Of a stretch of DNA of 64,000 nt, positions 1 to 13,600 are shown piece after piece. The stretch spans positions 109,462,661 through 109,526,660 of the forward strand of contig NC_073746.1 of the NCBI RefSeq assembly GCF_029784135.1, read 5' to 3'. Under the pieces are notes generated by a model, which was given only the letters and a program-made list of their open reading frames with translations, did not search any database and was not told where the DNA came from. Position 1 is the stretch's first letter, and the number at the start of each line of letters is the position of its first letter. This stretch comes from Toxorhynchites rutilus septentrionalis. Its lineage: Eukaryota > Arthropoda > Insecta > Diptera > Culicidae. A program made the position numbers and the translations under genes.

Positions 1-1609
1 ATTCCCAGCTGTATTTGACAATGTGGAAGATAGATCAGAACATCATCTATCGGATTCAATAACAAACTCAAATTGGAACGTTTTTGCAATTAATTTATTA
101 ACTAAAGAAAATGTTGATAAAGAGAAATCGATCAAGTCACTTACACCCCTTTCCTTCTTAGCCCCTCATATAATAAATGATTTTTTTAACCTAACTGCAA
201 CTCCCCCTTTACGCTTGACTTTTTACCAACTCAAATGGCGACTTTACAACAGGGAGATCTATAGCTATAGATGGATTTATTCACGCGAAAATAGATGTAA
301 ACGGGTGAGAATATATATGATACATTTCTTCGAGGTATATATAATCACTTTGAATATAATAAATGCAAGCGTTTGTAAACGCTGGTGAAGTCCTCACTGG
401 TGAGAAATCTCTAAAGTTGGGTGCAGTTCTACTTGAGGTGAATAAATTCACCGAAAATATGAATATATTCATTATATAAGTTCGCGCTAGTGTAAACGGA
501 TGGTGCGTTTTCTATAAATCCCATCATATTTCTCCACATGAATATATCTCTAGTCTAAACCCACCGAAATCGAAAAGTAGTGGAACAAAATAGCGGTTAC
601 CAGCAGAACTGTGCAGAAAATGGTATCAGACGAAAAGTTCGAAAATTCTTCGAAACTGATGAATAATTTTCATGTATTTTTCCCTTAAGGTTTATTAAAA
701 AATCAAAAATTTACACCCTTCTCTTTTTTTTTACGTTTTTTCTATGTTGAGAAATGTCCTACTTTATGCGACCAAATTATAATTGAAATAGGGTTGAAGG
801 TGTCTTCGTTGTCAATATTATTAGTGATAACTTCGATTTCAATATTACCAGACGATGTTTCATGTATAGAATGGGTTTAAATCAATCCGTACGGTATTAT
901 CGGAGACTGAACATAAGTAAATAAATAAGCAGATAATTTATTTTCTTCTTTTTCTGTCTTTGTTGTAGATTGTTCGAAAACAATAAAATATTAAATAATG
1001 CAAAAATCTACAAATTTACAAATTTTATCGCAATTGGATTGTTTTCATGATCCGAGAAAATAAGAGAATGTCCAAGTGTACAACATGGCAGGGGTATAAG
1101 AAATGTATACGCTTGTGAAAGGCTGTTGAAGTTTAAAGCTTTTTAAAAACTAAAAGTCAAGTCAAGACAGAGGGGAGAGTTTGTCTGATATCGTGCACGT
1201 AGTCTGTGGACGGCCCTCACGTGGTTTATGATCTACTACAAATTAGAACGCCATCTGCCGTTCATTAGTACAAAACCACCGTGTGCGGGATTCAGTTCAA
1301 CACGAGCGGGCACGATAATAACCAAAACAAAACACTCTGACAGTTCGTACCGCTGATATCATCTGTCATGCAATTTTCATGTTGTATTTCGATTCTTCCA
1401 TTCGTCGCAAAAAGTTAATAGTGAGGATTAAAAATTGTTGGATTAGTCCAACACACTGTCACGAAAACATGACCAAACTTGCATAAATAGACTAAGTTAC
1501 AAAACTTTGCTAAAAATTGAGACCGAACGAGTCAAACGGTCACGAAATCCGGTGTATCATCAAGAAAAGATTTTACACTAGTTTGCTGTGTTAAGAAAAA
1601 AGCAGTGCC
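1..1609. other. Upstream region of KIAA0319L, no gene seen
   Basis: AT-rich sequence with no coding exon I can support. Short open frames here (for example 23-388) have no recognisable domain and look like chance. The last few hundred bases before 1610 should contain the KIAA0319L promoter and 5' leader. I see no clear TATA box at a sensible distance, so a TATA-less promoter is inferred. Confidence 0.4.
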
Positions 1610-4600
1610 ATGAGTATACCTCAACTAAACACAAACCGATGCAGGAAAAGTATCGCTGAGGCTTTCTCCGTCTTAGCCATCACACTAGTCACAGGATTTG
1701 TGCTGAGCAGTAACCGTTTGGCGCTAGCAGCGGTCAGCGATGGGCCGGTCGCTGCGGCTACAGCCACATCGGACGACTCGTCACAGCAGGAGCCCCAAAG
1801 GGTCCAGTCATCACATCTGCAATCGCAAGAGCTCAAAGCATGTCCCCACATGATGAAACACGTCTTCGATGGATATGCTCCGATAGGTGAGATAGGATAG
1901 GATAGGGAGGATATTTTGATTCTGCTAATTGAGATTTCAAATATGCGACCATATGTTTGAAAAATTCACAAAATGCTTCATTGGTTGCGAATCTTTTTCA
2001 TTTGAAAGTTTTCCATTCCCAATATATGCTTCTTTCATTTTACCTTTTCCATTTTGTTGATATTATCGATTAATCATAGAATACACAGAACATGTTCTAA
2101 AGCCTCACTCATCACATTTTTATATACCGTAAACAATTTCAGGCGGACGAGAGGCAGGAAGCTACAGTGAGCTTCGTGAAGCGACTTCGCTCAAGGAATG
2201 CGTGCAGCATTGTTGCAGCCAAGGTGATAACTGTAATACAGCGTTCATGTTCAATAAAACATGCTACCACGTAAAATGTTTTACCAACGAACTTTGTCTG
2301 CCAGCAAAGAAGAAAAACCTCTCAACGAGCCTTCAAATGGTGTTGATAAACACGGTCGGAGAAGCCAGTGGCACTTGGTGGGACATTTTGAAGAGCATGA
2401 ATTCACCGGAAACCCATCTGGACGGAACCGCAGTGGGCCTAGAAGAGAACAGGATATTGAGTAAGCTAAAGAAAATTTATAATATGGAAAGGAACAGAGA
2501 AGAGTTGTCGGAGGGGGTGTATAGTTTGCCACTAAAACAACTGGCGGACTATGATTTTGGAAAATATTCTGGAAATGATTTAAACGACCAGTATGAGGAT
2601 TTGATGATGGATGAGACGAAATTCTACCCGGAGGAAAAGACATTTACTGCAATGCTATGTGACACAGTGGGCGATATATGTCCTGAGTACGAAATTTGTG
2701 TTTCTGGAATGTGCCGCTGCAAGGATCACTACAAACGAAACAGTAAAAATGTTTGCGTTAATGACCAGTTACTTGCGGCGCCGCAAACACTGACGGCTCA
2801 GAAATTAATCATGAATAATATACATAGTGAAGCTGGGGAAATTGATGAAGGGAACCAAGAACCCGTCCCCACGAAACAGTTAACCGTTTCTGTTTTGTCG
2901 AAGGGCGTGCGACTTCCGAACAATGAAGCAATTTTGTCGGCATACGTTGTTCCAGATGAAAGCAGCAGTGGTGATAAGTACACTTATTCCTGGTCATTGA
3001 TTTCGCAGCCCTCTAAAGGTGACAGCAATGCTACTATCACTGACCAAACCAAGCCTCAGGCGAAACTATCCAAGCTTACAGCAGGGCTTTATCGCTTCAA
3101 GGTCACTGTTACCGGCCAGAAGGGGTACTATGGAGAAGCTTATCCGAACATTACAGTTTTACCCGAACAGACGATAAATAAACCTCCCGAAGTAATAATC
3201 ACTCCTGCAGAGCAGACCGTCAAGCTCCCAAATCATAAGGCAATTCTGGACGGAAGTTCTTCTAAGGACGACGATAAAATTGTATCCTGGCGGTGGGAAC
3301 TTGTGGAAGGACCCCTCGTGTATAAGCCAGATCTACCGGCCACCGGTACACTGCAGCTGAACGATCTAACGACGCCAGGAAATTACACCTTCAAGCTGAC
3401 CGTAGTCGATTCGGAGAACCTTTCCAACAGCACAACGGCTACCATCGAAGTATTGAAAGAGATCGACTATCCACCGGTGGCGAACGCTGGTCAAAATGTG
3501 ATTGTGTACCTCCCGAATAATAACGTAACCCTGAACGGATCGCTTAGCAAGGATGATCACGCTGTTGTCGCGTGGGAGTGGACCAAAGCGAGTACCGACC
3601 AATCGAAGGCGGTAGATATGCAAAATACGAGAACCCCTTTCCTGCAACTGTCCAACCTCGAAGAGGGTGTGTATGCGTTCGAACTTAAAGTGACCGATTC
3701 GAAGAACCAAAGTAGCACTTCGATTGTGCATGTTTTCGTGAAGATGCCAACTAATATGCCACCGGTTGCGAATGCCGGTGCAAACTACACCGTTGATTTG
3801 CCCCAAAACTGGGCGATACTGAATGGCACCGGTTCTAAGGATGATATAAAGATAACAAACTGGAAGTGGCAACAAATAAGTGGACCCAATACGGCTGTCA
3901 TTGTGGGTGGTAATAATTCCGTAAGATGAGCCACTGATTTTGATTTCTTGTCAATTAAAACTAGTCTAATTTGCAGATAGCCAATGCAACTTCACTCACG
4001 ATTGGGGATTATGTGTTCGAACTGCTGGTCATTGATGAAGTAAACAATAATGCTACCGATCGCGTGAAAATTACCGTAGTGCAAGAACGGAACACTCCTC
4101 CGGTAGCGAATGCAGGCGGCGATCAAAGTGTTACACTGCCAACGAACACCATTGTCCTCAATGGGACTCGCTCGAACGACGATCTAGGAATCGCCAACTA
4201 TAGCTGGACCCGGGAACCGGGAAGTTTAGCCATTGGATCCATCGTTGACGATAGTGATCGGAAGCCAGTGTTAATTGTATGAAGCACTTTTCCCCCAGTT
4301 AATGACCTATCTGATCTGAATTTTAATCTTTGCAGCTCACAAACATTGTCCCCGGACGGTACGTTTTCAAATTAACTGTCACCGATGCCCAAGGGCTTTT
4401 CGGATCGGACACTGTGAGTATCATTGTTCATCCGGATCCCCTCGTGATGAGTTTAGTGGAACTTACGCTGACCATGGAGGCCACCGTGTTAACCCAATCC
4501 GAACTAGATTCTTTACATCAAAAACTGATCCTGCTAATAGGAGACAACACGGCTCAGCTACACATTAGAGAGCTTAAAATCGAACACAAGACGGGACAAA

Positions 4601-7600
4601 TAGTGATAGTATTCTACGTTGAGAAGGCTGGGGTAGATATCAGCAAAATATAGGATAACTGGATGGTAGCAAATTATTTGATCTGTTTATTCTTAGGGCA
4701 AGGACAAAACGGAAATCATTCCAGCTCTGGAAGTAGAGCGAATTCTGAAGGAAAAATTCTGGCGAGATTATACCATCCTCGGGACGTCGGTTGCGGGCAT
4801 CCGAACGACAATCTGCCAGAACACCTGCTCTGGACATGGAGTGTGCAACGCCGAGACACGGGACTGCATGTGTCAGAGCTTCTGGATGCCGGATATTTTT
4901 TTCTTCTGGGGTGTAGCTGAAGCGAATTGTGGTAAGGAAAGCTTATTTTTTTGTTGTTGTTTATCGTGAACTTAACTTCTTTTTTTTTCAAGACTGGTCG
5001 ATTCTTTACGTCATTATCGGGGTGTTCATTGTGTTCCTGATACTATCCGGCATCTGCTGGGGCATTACATGTCTCTGTCGGCGCTCGACTAAGCCACGCA
5101 CAAGAAGCAAAACCCAAAAGTATTCACTGCTTGGAACGCACGAGGAGGAGTTACCCTCATGTAAGTATTGAACCTGGTTGAAGTCTTTGCTATCGTATGT
5201 GATGGAACGTTACAAATGTAAGTGCGTAAGATGTTCGATTTTAGAATTTAGCACACAGAGAATTGAATAGAATATTCTGTTTTTTTCGTCGAACTCTGTT
5301 TCAATCCTGAAATATTGTTGAATATGCTTAGTTTCACGCGTTCCCCAAACATTGTCTTCAATTGAAACCCAATAACTGTGGAAGCGTTTTTAACTTTTCT
5401 AAACGTTAAACTTTGCAATGCTTGACGTGTTATACTCATACTAAAAATTGTTGCTTCCGATATTGAAGTTTTAATTTATTTTATTTATTTTTGTGATCTC
5501 TATTTAAAATTTGATGATCAATAAGCACCGCCATGCTTTCCTGTTGTAATTTTTAATCTCTCAGCTTCATGTGTTATAGGTTTCTAGAAGCGAATGATTT
5601 GCAAAGTTTAAAGTCTCTCAAAAATAAAAAAAAGAAGAAGAAGAGGAACAAGAACATAAGCTTCTCCATAATTTTTGGTTTGTCAAAATTTTTCAATTTT
5701 TTTGTTATATTTCTCAGAAAATGTTTCACATGTATAGGTCGGACTCGATTATATACATATTCGATTTTTTAATGTAAAATATATCGTTTCTTTCAATTCA
5801 TATAAAAGACTATTTACAATAACAAAAATTTAACTTTCGAATCTTAACCCATTCGCTATACTCGTCCTACTTTAAATATATTATAACATACGTGCTTTTG
5901 AATTAGCAAATTTTATGTGGCCACAAACATAAATACAGATATGTAAAAAAACTTGGAAAAATACAACAAATATTTTTTTGTTTTACAACAATCATTCTTC
6001 TGTAGGAGCATTGAACCAATGCGACCATTTGTTTGATCCATTGTAGTGCACTCCAGTTTGCTATGTATGCAGTATCAGTTTGTTCCATCACTCAATGAAT
6101 AAGCGACAGTCGCACTAGGATGTTGCATATCCCCCCACGAAGGTACGACTTCCTTTATGAAGTTTCTTACCTTTTTTAGTTCCGTAGACCAAATCTCGAT
6201 AGGCATAAGAATGCCTTTTCCAAGAGTCCGGAGTCTTAGCTGAATTAGTGTACTGCATTGACACAGTAAATGTTCCAAAGTTTCAGCTTCGAAATTGCAA
6301 AAACGACAGTTATCATCTGTCAGTTTTCCGATTTTTTTAAGATGATACCTGCTCGGACAGTGCCCGGTCTATAGACCGATTAATGTACTCAACTCTGCCT
6401 TATTCAAGCTGAGTAGGTTGCGTGTTATTCTGTATCAAGGTGTAATGAATAATTTGGATTGTCTTGGTGTTGATAGAGCCCTCCAGTTGGCTTCAATCAT
6501 TGATATTTCCCAGATTTTGAGCTCAGATTTAATGCATGATGTAGATAATCCACAAAATGGCTCAGGCCCAACGAATTTGTTGAAGATCCTAATCTTGCTT
6601 GGAGATCGGCTTCTATACCGCAGTGACTAGGCACCCAGTATAGTAGATTAACTTCGTTAGTAGCAGCTAGTTGTTTTAAGGATAGAATACATTCCCAAAC
6701 TAGTTTTGACTGACATGTGTATGCTTTTACTGCATTAAGAGCTGCTTGGTTATCTGAGAAGAAACAGATATTGGTATACCTGTATTTTCAAGCCAAACAA
6801 ATGTTTGTGCATGTTAGAATAGCTTTTTCCGCTTCAAGTTGCACATATTGGTGCAAGGGTAGAAGGTATAAAAGAGCATCTAGAGCTTTGAAGGGTACGC
6901 TGGGCATGGCTTCAGTTACTGATAAGCATGCCAGACGTTGTAGTTGACGTTGTTTGATTGGACAAGATTGAGCTGTATTGGAGACCTGTGCATGTTCGAA
7001 AGTCAATTGGATTGAGCCTGGGAAGTGTGTTTCCACCGTGATACTAAGTGTTTCCTGGGAGTCGGTTGTACATTGACCGTTTCCTTTTTTTAGATCAAGA
7101 ACTTCTTGTCTAATAGAGCTAACAAATGTTAGGTCGTTTCCTTGGTTACAAATGTTAATATGATTTGACATTAAATATTCAAGCAAACATTCACCTGGAC
7201 CTGATGCTACCATAAATATAACTTGTGACCATATGTTTTGTAATGACCCTCCCAAAAACAATCGGAATGATCGAAAAGAAAAGATCGATTTTAGCGATTT
7301 TTCAAAGTACAAAGAATCGATCCAAAAAATCGGAAAACGGAATGGAAAAGATCGATCTTCTAAATATCGATCCAAGATCGCTCAATCATAATGCGAATTA
7401 TAAACCTAAGAGCTCTAGAAGCTTTTGATACAAAGTATACAACATATTCGGTGAAGGTAATATTATAATCCAAAAGGATTATAACAAGAATGATAGACCT
7501 AAGTCTATCGTTCTTGTGACTCTATTGAGCAGTGATCCAAAAAGCTCATAATTGAAGTTTATTGTGTATCCATGTTAGTCTTGCGCTTAAGAATATTTGA

Positions 7601-10600
7601 ATTTTTTTTTCTGCGAATATTAGCGGTTTATCTTCATATCTTCATACATTTTTTGCATTATGAGATGGGTTCGCAAATCAATCTTGGATAGATTCATTAA
7701 AATTTACAGTTTAATAATGCCATGTAAATATTCACGAACAGTAACCTAGTTCCATTTTCTTTTTTTTTTTTTTGGTTTCCTCAAGCACATCATCTTTTAA
7801 ATTACAACTAGAACTCAGAAGGATCTGGTGTTTGTAAAATGAGCCTTTTCAGAAAAGTAATAATCACGAATCGCTTTCTGGTAGAATCAGTAATTTAAAT
7901 TTGTGTTAATTTGAAAAAAGTTCCGAAGTGGTTCTTTTTATCGGAAGTGCATAAATACTACCAATTTACCCGTTTGAGTTTTACTGTGAAAAAATATATT
8001 CATAGAGACTAAGAATAATCTACGAAATTCTTAGACAGAGATTTTATTTTTTTTTAAACTGGAGTTTTGAATTTACTCAATTAACCACATCGAAATGAAA
8101 CGGCACACGTACAATTTAGAATCTATTGACATAAAAATATGAAAAAAACCCACTTTAAATTTCTCCATAATTCAGTAGAACTGGCATCACTGGTCTCCAC
8201 TGTTCCAAAAAATTCGTTCATCCTGTATGTCGAGCAAGCATTTATATATCGCTAGCGCAACCTGGCGTTTGTTTATGGGCTTCAAAACTCTAGGTGAAAA
8301 TCGGCACTCTGATCTCTCTTCAATGTCGAATAAATCTTTCGCCTTTTACTAAAGATTTCCGTGGAGAGGGATACTCTAATGAGTCTAAAATAAATTTTTG
8401 TTCAGCTCGATTCTTAACTGGGTCGAGCTAGTATGATTGTGGAAATATGGGGTTTTTGAACGTCGAATAAAGTAAAGTAGAGGCGTGCAATCCAGCTCAT
8501 CATGATGAACAGCTCAGATCATCTCAGCTCATATAAAAGAGCTGTTCTTTATGAACAGCTCTTCAACTCAGTTGTCGGTGTCGACGTCTGGTGGCGGCTT
8601 TCAATTTGGGTCCCAAACTCCATAGTGTAATCTTTATCAGACTAGAAGACACGAAGCCAGTTTTGAAATGTTAAAATTTAAATGAAATTTTTCACATAAT
8701 GTTATTAAATTACTTGGAACACGTATTCCTGATTCTTATTTAACAATTTGTCTACACATTTCCGACATTTTTACTGAGACTTTTCATTATACTACAAACT
8801 TGTTTTCAAAAACAATTTCCTTATGAGATTGTTTCGCCGCCTGCAAACAAAGTGTTTTTCATTGGAATAGAATACTAATTTGATACTCAGAAGTCAATTT
8901 CCATTCATAATTTTAATTCTTAAAACGTGTTCCTTCTGCCTGAAAGTCAGTTATTATTTTTGGCGCCCCTTAAACTGGTAAACAAAGCTCAATGCCGCCA
9001 ACGCGAACAGTTGAAAAGACGAGGAACAAATGAAACTGAACTGATGTCATAACACGAAGAGCGAGAGGCGGTCAGTTCATTTGAATCTTACAGCTCACAC
9101 ACTCTCTGCAATTCTACAACTCTTTTCCCTTTTGCATCATTATCAAAATGAGCTGAAGAGCTGTTTGTTTTTTTTTGCGAGCTGTTCCGTGTCAACTCAC
9201 TTCAAGGATTCGACTCTTCGGAACAGCTCATGAGCGGATGGCACATCTCTAAAGTAAAGTAGTACATCATCGTTGACTATGATGTATTTGTTGGTCAAAA
9301 CATGATAAAGACATCAATCCAATCGTAAGACAGCAGAAAACATCTTTTCTATGATACTAAAGATAAGGAAAATCAGAATAGCTTAATTTAAACATCTAAT
9401 TATTCTAAACTAAATAGATAAAAACCATATGTTGTTAAAATCAAGTGTTTCGATTCATGATTAATTCTAAATCTGTTCAAACTGTGGACAATATGAACAT
9501 TCTTTTTTCCTAACAATATAGTTTTTCATGATTTTTGGTAGCACTGAATTTATCAAATGCTGAATTAAAATAATATGATCTCGAACACTAAATTTAAATT
9601 TGAATAAAATAATTAAATTTAAATCTCTAGAGCAAAACTGTCTTTGACAAAGTTGTTACATATGCATGGAGCGCTCATTTTCATGTTGTTAAAAAAGGTG
9701 TCCTAAATTTTTGATGAATCAAAAATCTAATCTTATCTTTATATATATAGAGATAAACATTGTTGTAAACAGTTTAACTGGCGCTGAATTTATTGATAAC
9801 TTCATTTCACCAAACTTGCATTGTTTGTATAATTCAAATCAATTATACATCCTTAATAATGTTGTTGAACTGTTTAATCTGATTTGTTATTTTAATCTTC
9901 AGAATATACATATCAACCTATTTCAAGTGTTATAATGGAAATTAAATTCATAATGATAAAAATATATATAAATAAACTACAAAATCTAATGTTTAACATT
10001 CTCCGTAATCCGAAAATCGGAACACTCAGGTGGTCGCCTATTAGTGATATCACTGGATCCAACGTCAAGAGAAATCTCATGAAGACGGCCTCCAAGTTTA
10101 CCTCCCTGTTGAATTCCCTGGCATGTAGCTCTCTAAACTTGCGGATGCTTTTGTTACGCGAGTCACCAGCTTCTTCGGAAAACATTCCGATTGGAAGTAG
10201 CACATGTTTGATTACTGCTGCACCGTGCACGAGTTGGGCGATAGGGAAATATGACGTACCATTCATGTAGATTACTGTTTAGTACACCACAGTCCTTTAC
10301 ATACACTTGATAAGCAGGCACATCGATTTCCGCCTTACTATTTATCAATGTAAAAATTACATAACATCTTCGATATCTTCAATATGCTCTCATCCAACCC
10401 CGTGATTTCGGCAACAGCTTCACTGTTCTCGAGTACCGATGCCGGAATTCGAGTTTCCTCATCCTGGGCTACTCCTTCAAATCTCTACAAATGGTTTCTT
10501 CCCGTTTTTTAACTATTTTATTTGTATTGGACATTTTCCAAACTGGCTCCTCCATTGTTGTATGGGAGGAAACCTTAAGAAACCTGTCCATCGATCGAAT

Positions 10601-13600
10601 AGTTGCGTGGAATGGTGAAATTCCATATTTGTACCTTTTTGGTCGTCTGTCTCTGCTACTATTAGCGTTGAGTTGAGCTTCTTACCATATCTTATCCAGA
10701 AATAACATTTATCCACGTATTTTTCCACTGAAATCATTCCGGCAAATACATCCGATTGTTTCTTTTGGGGTAAAAGCTGTTCTATGTGAGCTTCTAGTAG
10801 AAGGTTCCTCTTCCTTACTAGGCGTTTTCGCCATATTTTCTATAAACTTAGCCGAATGACGGCATCAACTAGCAAAATCCAGCTCTTCGGCAGAGTTTTT
10901 TTTCTGTGATCTCCCGAACACTCAGAAACAATTTTTCCTCGTTTTTTAGCGGTATTAGAAAACAAAATTTCTGGGAAAAATCATCGCTTCTTCGACCCAC
11001 TTGGCATTTCGCCGTTCGAAACTAGAGCGCGTGGGAGCACTTTTCGACTACCGTGTTAAGAAAATTGAACTTCCTAAGCTTCAGGCACTTTCTGATATTC
11101 AATACACATATATCCTCACAATTTTCCGGTAAAAACTGCATAAAATCTTCTATATTTCGTCCAGAGTTATAGTAAAGGTAAACAAAGACGCGGATTGCGT
11201 TAAAGCGTCCCAATAATCATTATGGCTGTCGTCTTCTTCTTAAATGGCACTAACGTTCCTAGAGGAACTCCGCCGTCTCAACGTAATATTACTTACGTCA
11301 GTTTTACTAGTAGATAGTTGAGATTTCTGTGCCACATCTTTCTGATCTATTAAGAAATGTTCGAGTTATGAGCATTCGAAATCTTTCATATTGACGTGGA
11401 ACTACGTCTAACCAAAGTATATGGGGGTTAGGGGGTTAGTATATGGGGGTTTTAAAAAAATTACCCGTGCAAAATTTTAGCTCAATCGGACATGATTGTG
11501 GGCCTCAAAGCGCTCAAAGTTTAGATTTTTTTGATCCTCGAAAATTTTCCAAGGGGGCAGTAAAGGAAATTTGGAAAATTCAATTTTTTTTCGATGCCAA
11601 ATGACTTGAAAATGCATGAAAATGCAAAAAACCTTTTGAGACTTAGCCGGAGAAGCAATGAAGGTACATTTTGTTTATTGGTCCAATAAATGACCTGTGT
11701 AAAGTTTCAGCTCAATCGGACGTGATTTAGGGGTGCTTCAAAGCACTCAAAGTTTTGATTTTTGGCCACTTTTGGCTAAATCCCAAAAAGTCGATTTTCA
11801 GCCAAACTTTTTTTTCGAGATATCACCAGATCTCGTTTTATGCATTTTTAAGTCATTTGACATTGAAAAAAAAAATCGATTTTCTAAATTTCCTTTACCT
11901 CCCCCCTTGGAAGATTTTCGAGCATCAAATAAAAAAAAAATTTCGACGAAATCTTGACAAATTTTAACCATATATATTTGACCAATACAATTACCCATAG
12001 CAAAAATTGTCAAGCAAAAAAAAAGTTAACTTGTTCTTAATGACGCTGCGAACAATCGCGCTAAAAATTGACATTAAGATCACTTACAGTAATACCAACT
12101 TTAAAAAAATTAAAAATGTTAAGCGGTGTGATTCAAAATTACAATTTCACTGTATATATTTGATAGGTAATGTATTTGATAATACAGAACTGAAAAAAGG
12201 TTCAAAATAAAAGGAAGCATTGCTAAATTTTCATTCTGAAATGAATTTTTTATACTTTCGTTACTAATTGCTTAGTAGATCAAACGCGACCGCTTTATCT
12301 ACGATCCATTTTCAAACAATTCCGAATGTTGATCCTTTTGTAAACATATCTGATATGTGTGAGCGGCAGTTCTCTAGTTTCAAAATGTTTCACACATTAT
12401 TCGAAACTAGTTTTATATTTAGTTCGACACGGTAATTTCAGCGGTTGAGCTTCATTGACTATAAATGCCGATAGAGCGTACGGAAACTGCATCACATTCG
12501 TAAATTGTTGCATTCAGAACAGCACTCTCGCGTGAAACATGAAGCTGTTGCTACTACTGTTCGGTCTGTTTCTGATCTTTACACAAACATTGGCTATGTC
12601 GTCCGAGAACATGGTTCCGGTAAGCAAATGGTCTCGACTTAGTCTTCTTCTTCGGGCATACTTTCAAACATTTATTAACTGTGCTTGAATTCCAGAATGA
12701 TGAGGAAGGAATGGAAGGAGTCTCGAAACGATCACCATACGAGGGGGGACGTAACAAGACTAAAGATAAAGATATGAATTGGGGAGGTTCGTATCCTGGC
12801 CACTTCGATAACGGAAAATGAGGTCCATCATTTGAGGGTTTACCTGCAAACTAGTTACATTCGCTGTTATTGAACATGAAAATCTATGGGACAAGTTTCG
12901 ACAAATAAATAAATATCAACCGAGTGATTCCTTCTATGTTTGTTGCGAGTGATTAAAACGTTTATATTTGGAGTATGCGATCTACAACGATTTTTGTAGC
13001 CAAATGATTGCACGATCTATGCGAAAATCGATTGATATCCAAAATAATCATTTTGATGGCTAAAAGCGAAAGAACTTTGTGTCTTAAATCTTCTATAATA
13101 TGAAAAATCAACCAATCAGCTTCTGAGTGTTACATGCTACTCAGAGCTCAGCTGTGTCACTTTCACTAGAGGAAGAACTGATTTAAAGGAACACGTTTTT
13201 TACGTTCCAAGTTCCTTTTCGCTTCACAATATTTTTCTGTACTTTGGAGGGGGATTCTCCCCATGTCCGCGTTCGAAAACATCTTACATATAAAACAAAG
13301 ATTGTGGTTGTACGTATAACTCATCATCACAAGAGAACGGATGGCCAGATTTGAGATGTCTTTATTTCGTTATGTTCGTTTTCACTCAAATTCAAAGGAA
13401 ATGAAGGAAATGAAATCTGAGAATATTGAAGACAAATAGGAAAATTCGAAAAAAATCGATTACGCATATGTTCTACAGGGAAAGGTTTGTCCAATTGGAG
13501 TTCAGTTGATCAATAGAGCTCTTGCTACACATACTGCCAAAACGTTTATTGGGTACACATGAAATGTTTACATTCGTAATTTCGTTGCAGTAGAACAGGA

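Noticed and set aside
23..388. 121-codon open frame at the left edge
   Set aside because: No domain, no splice or promoter context, AT-biased composition; most likely chance.
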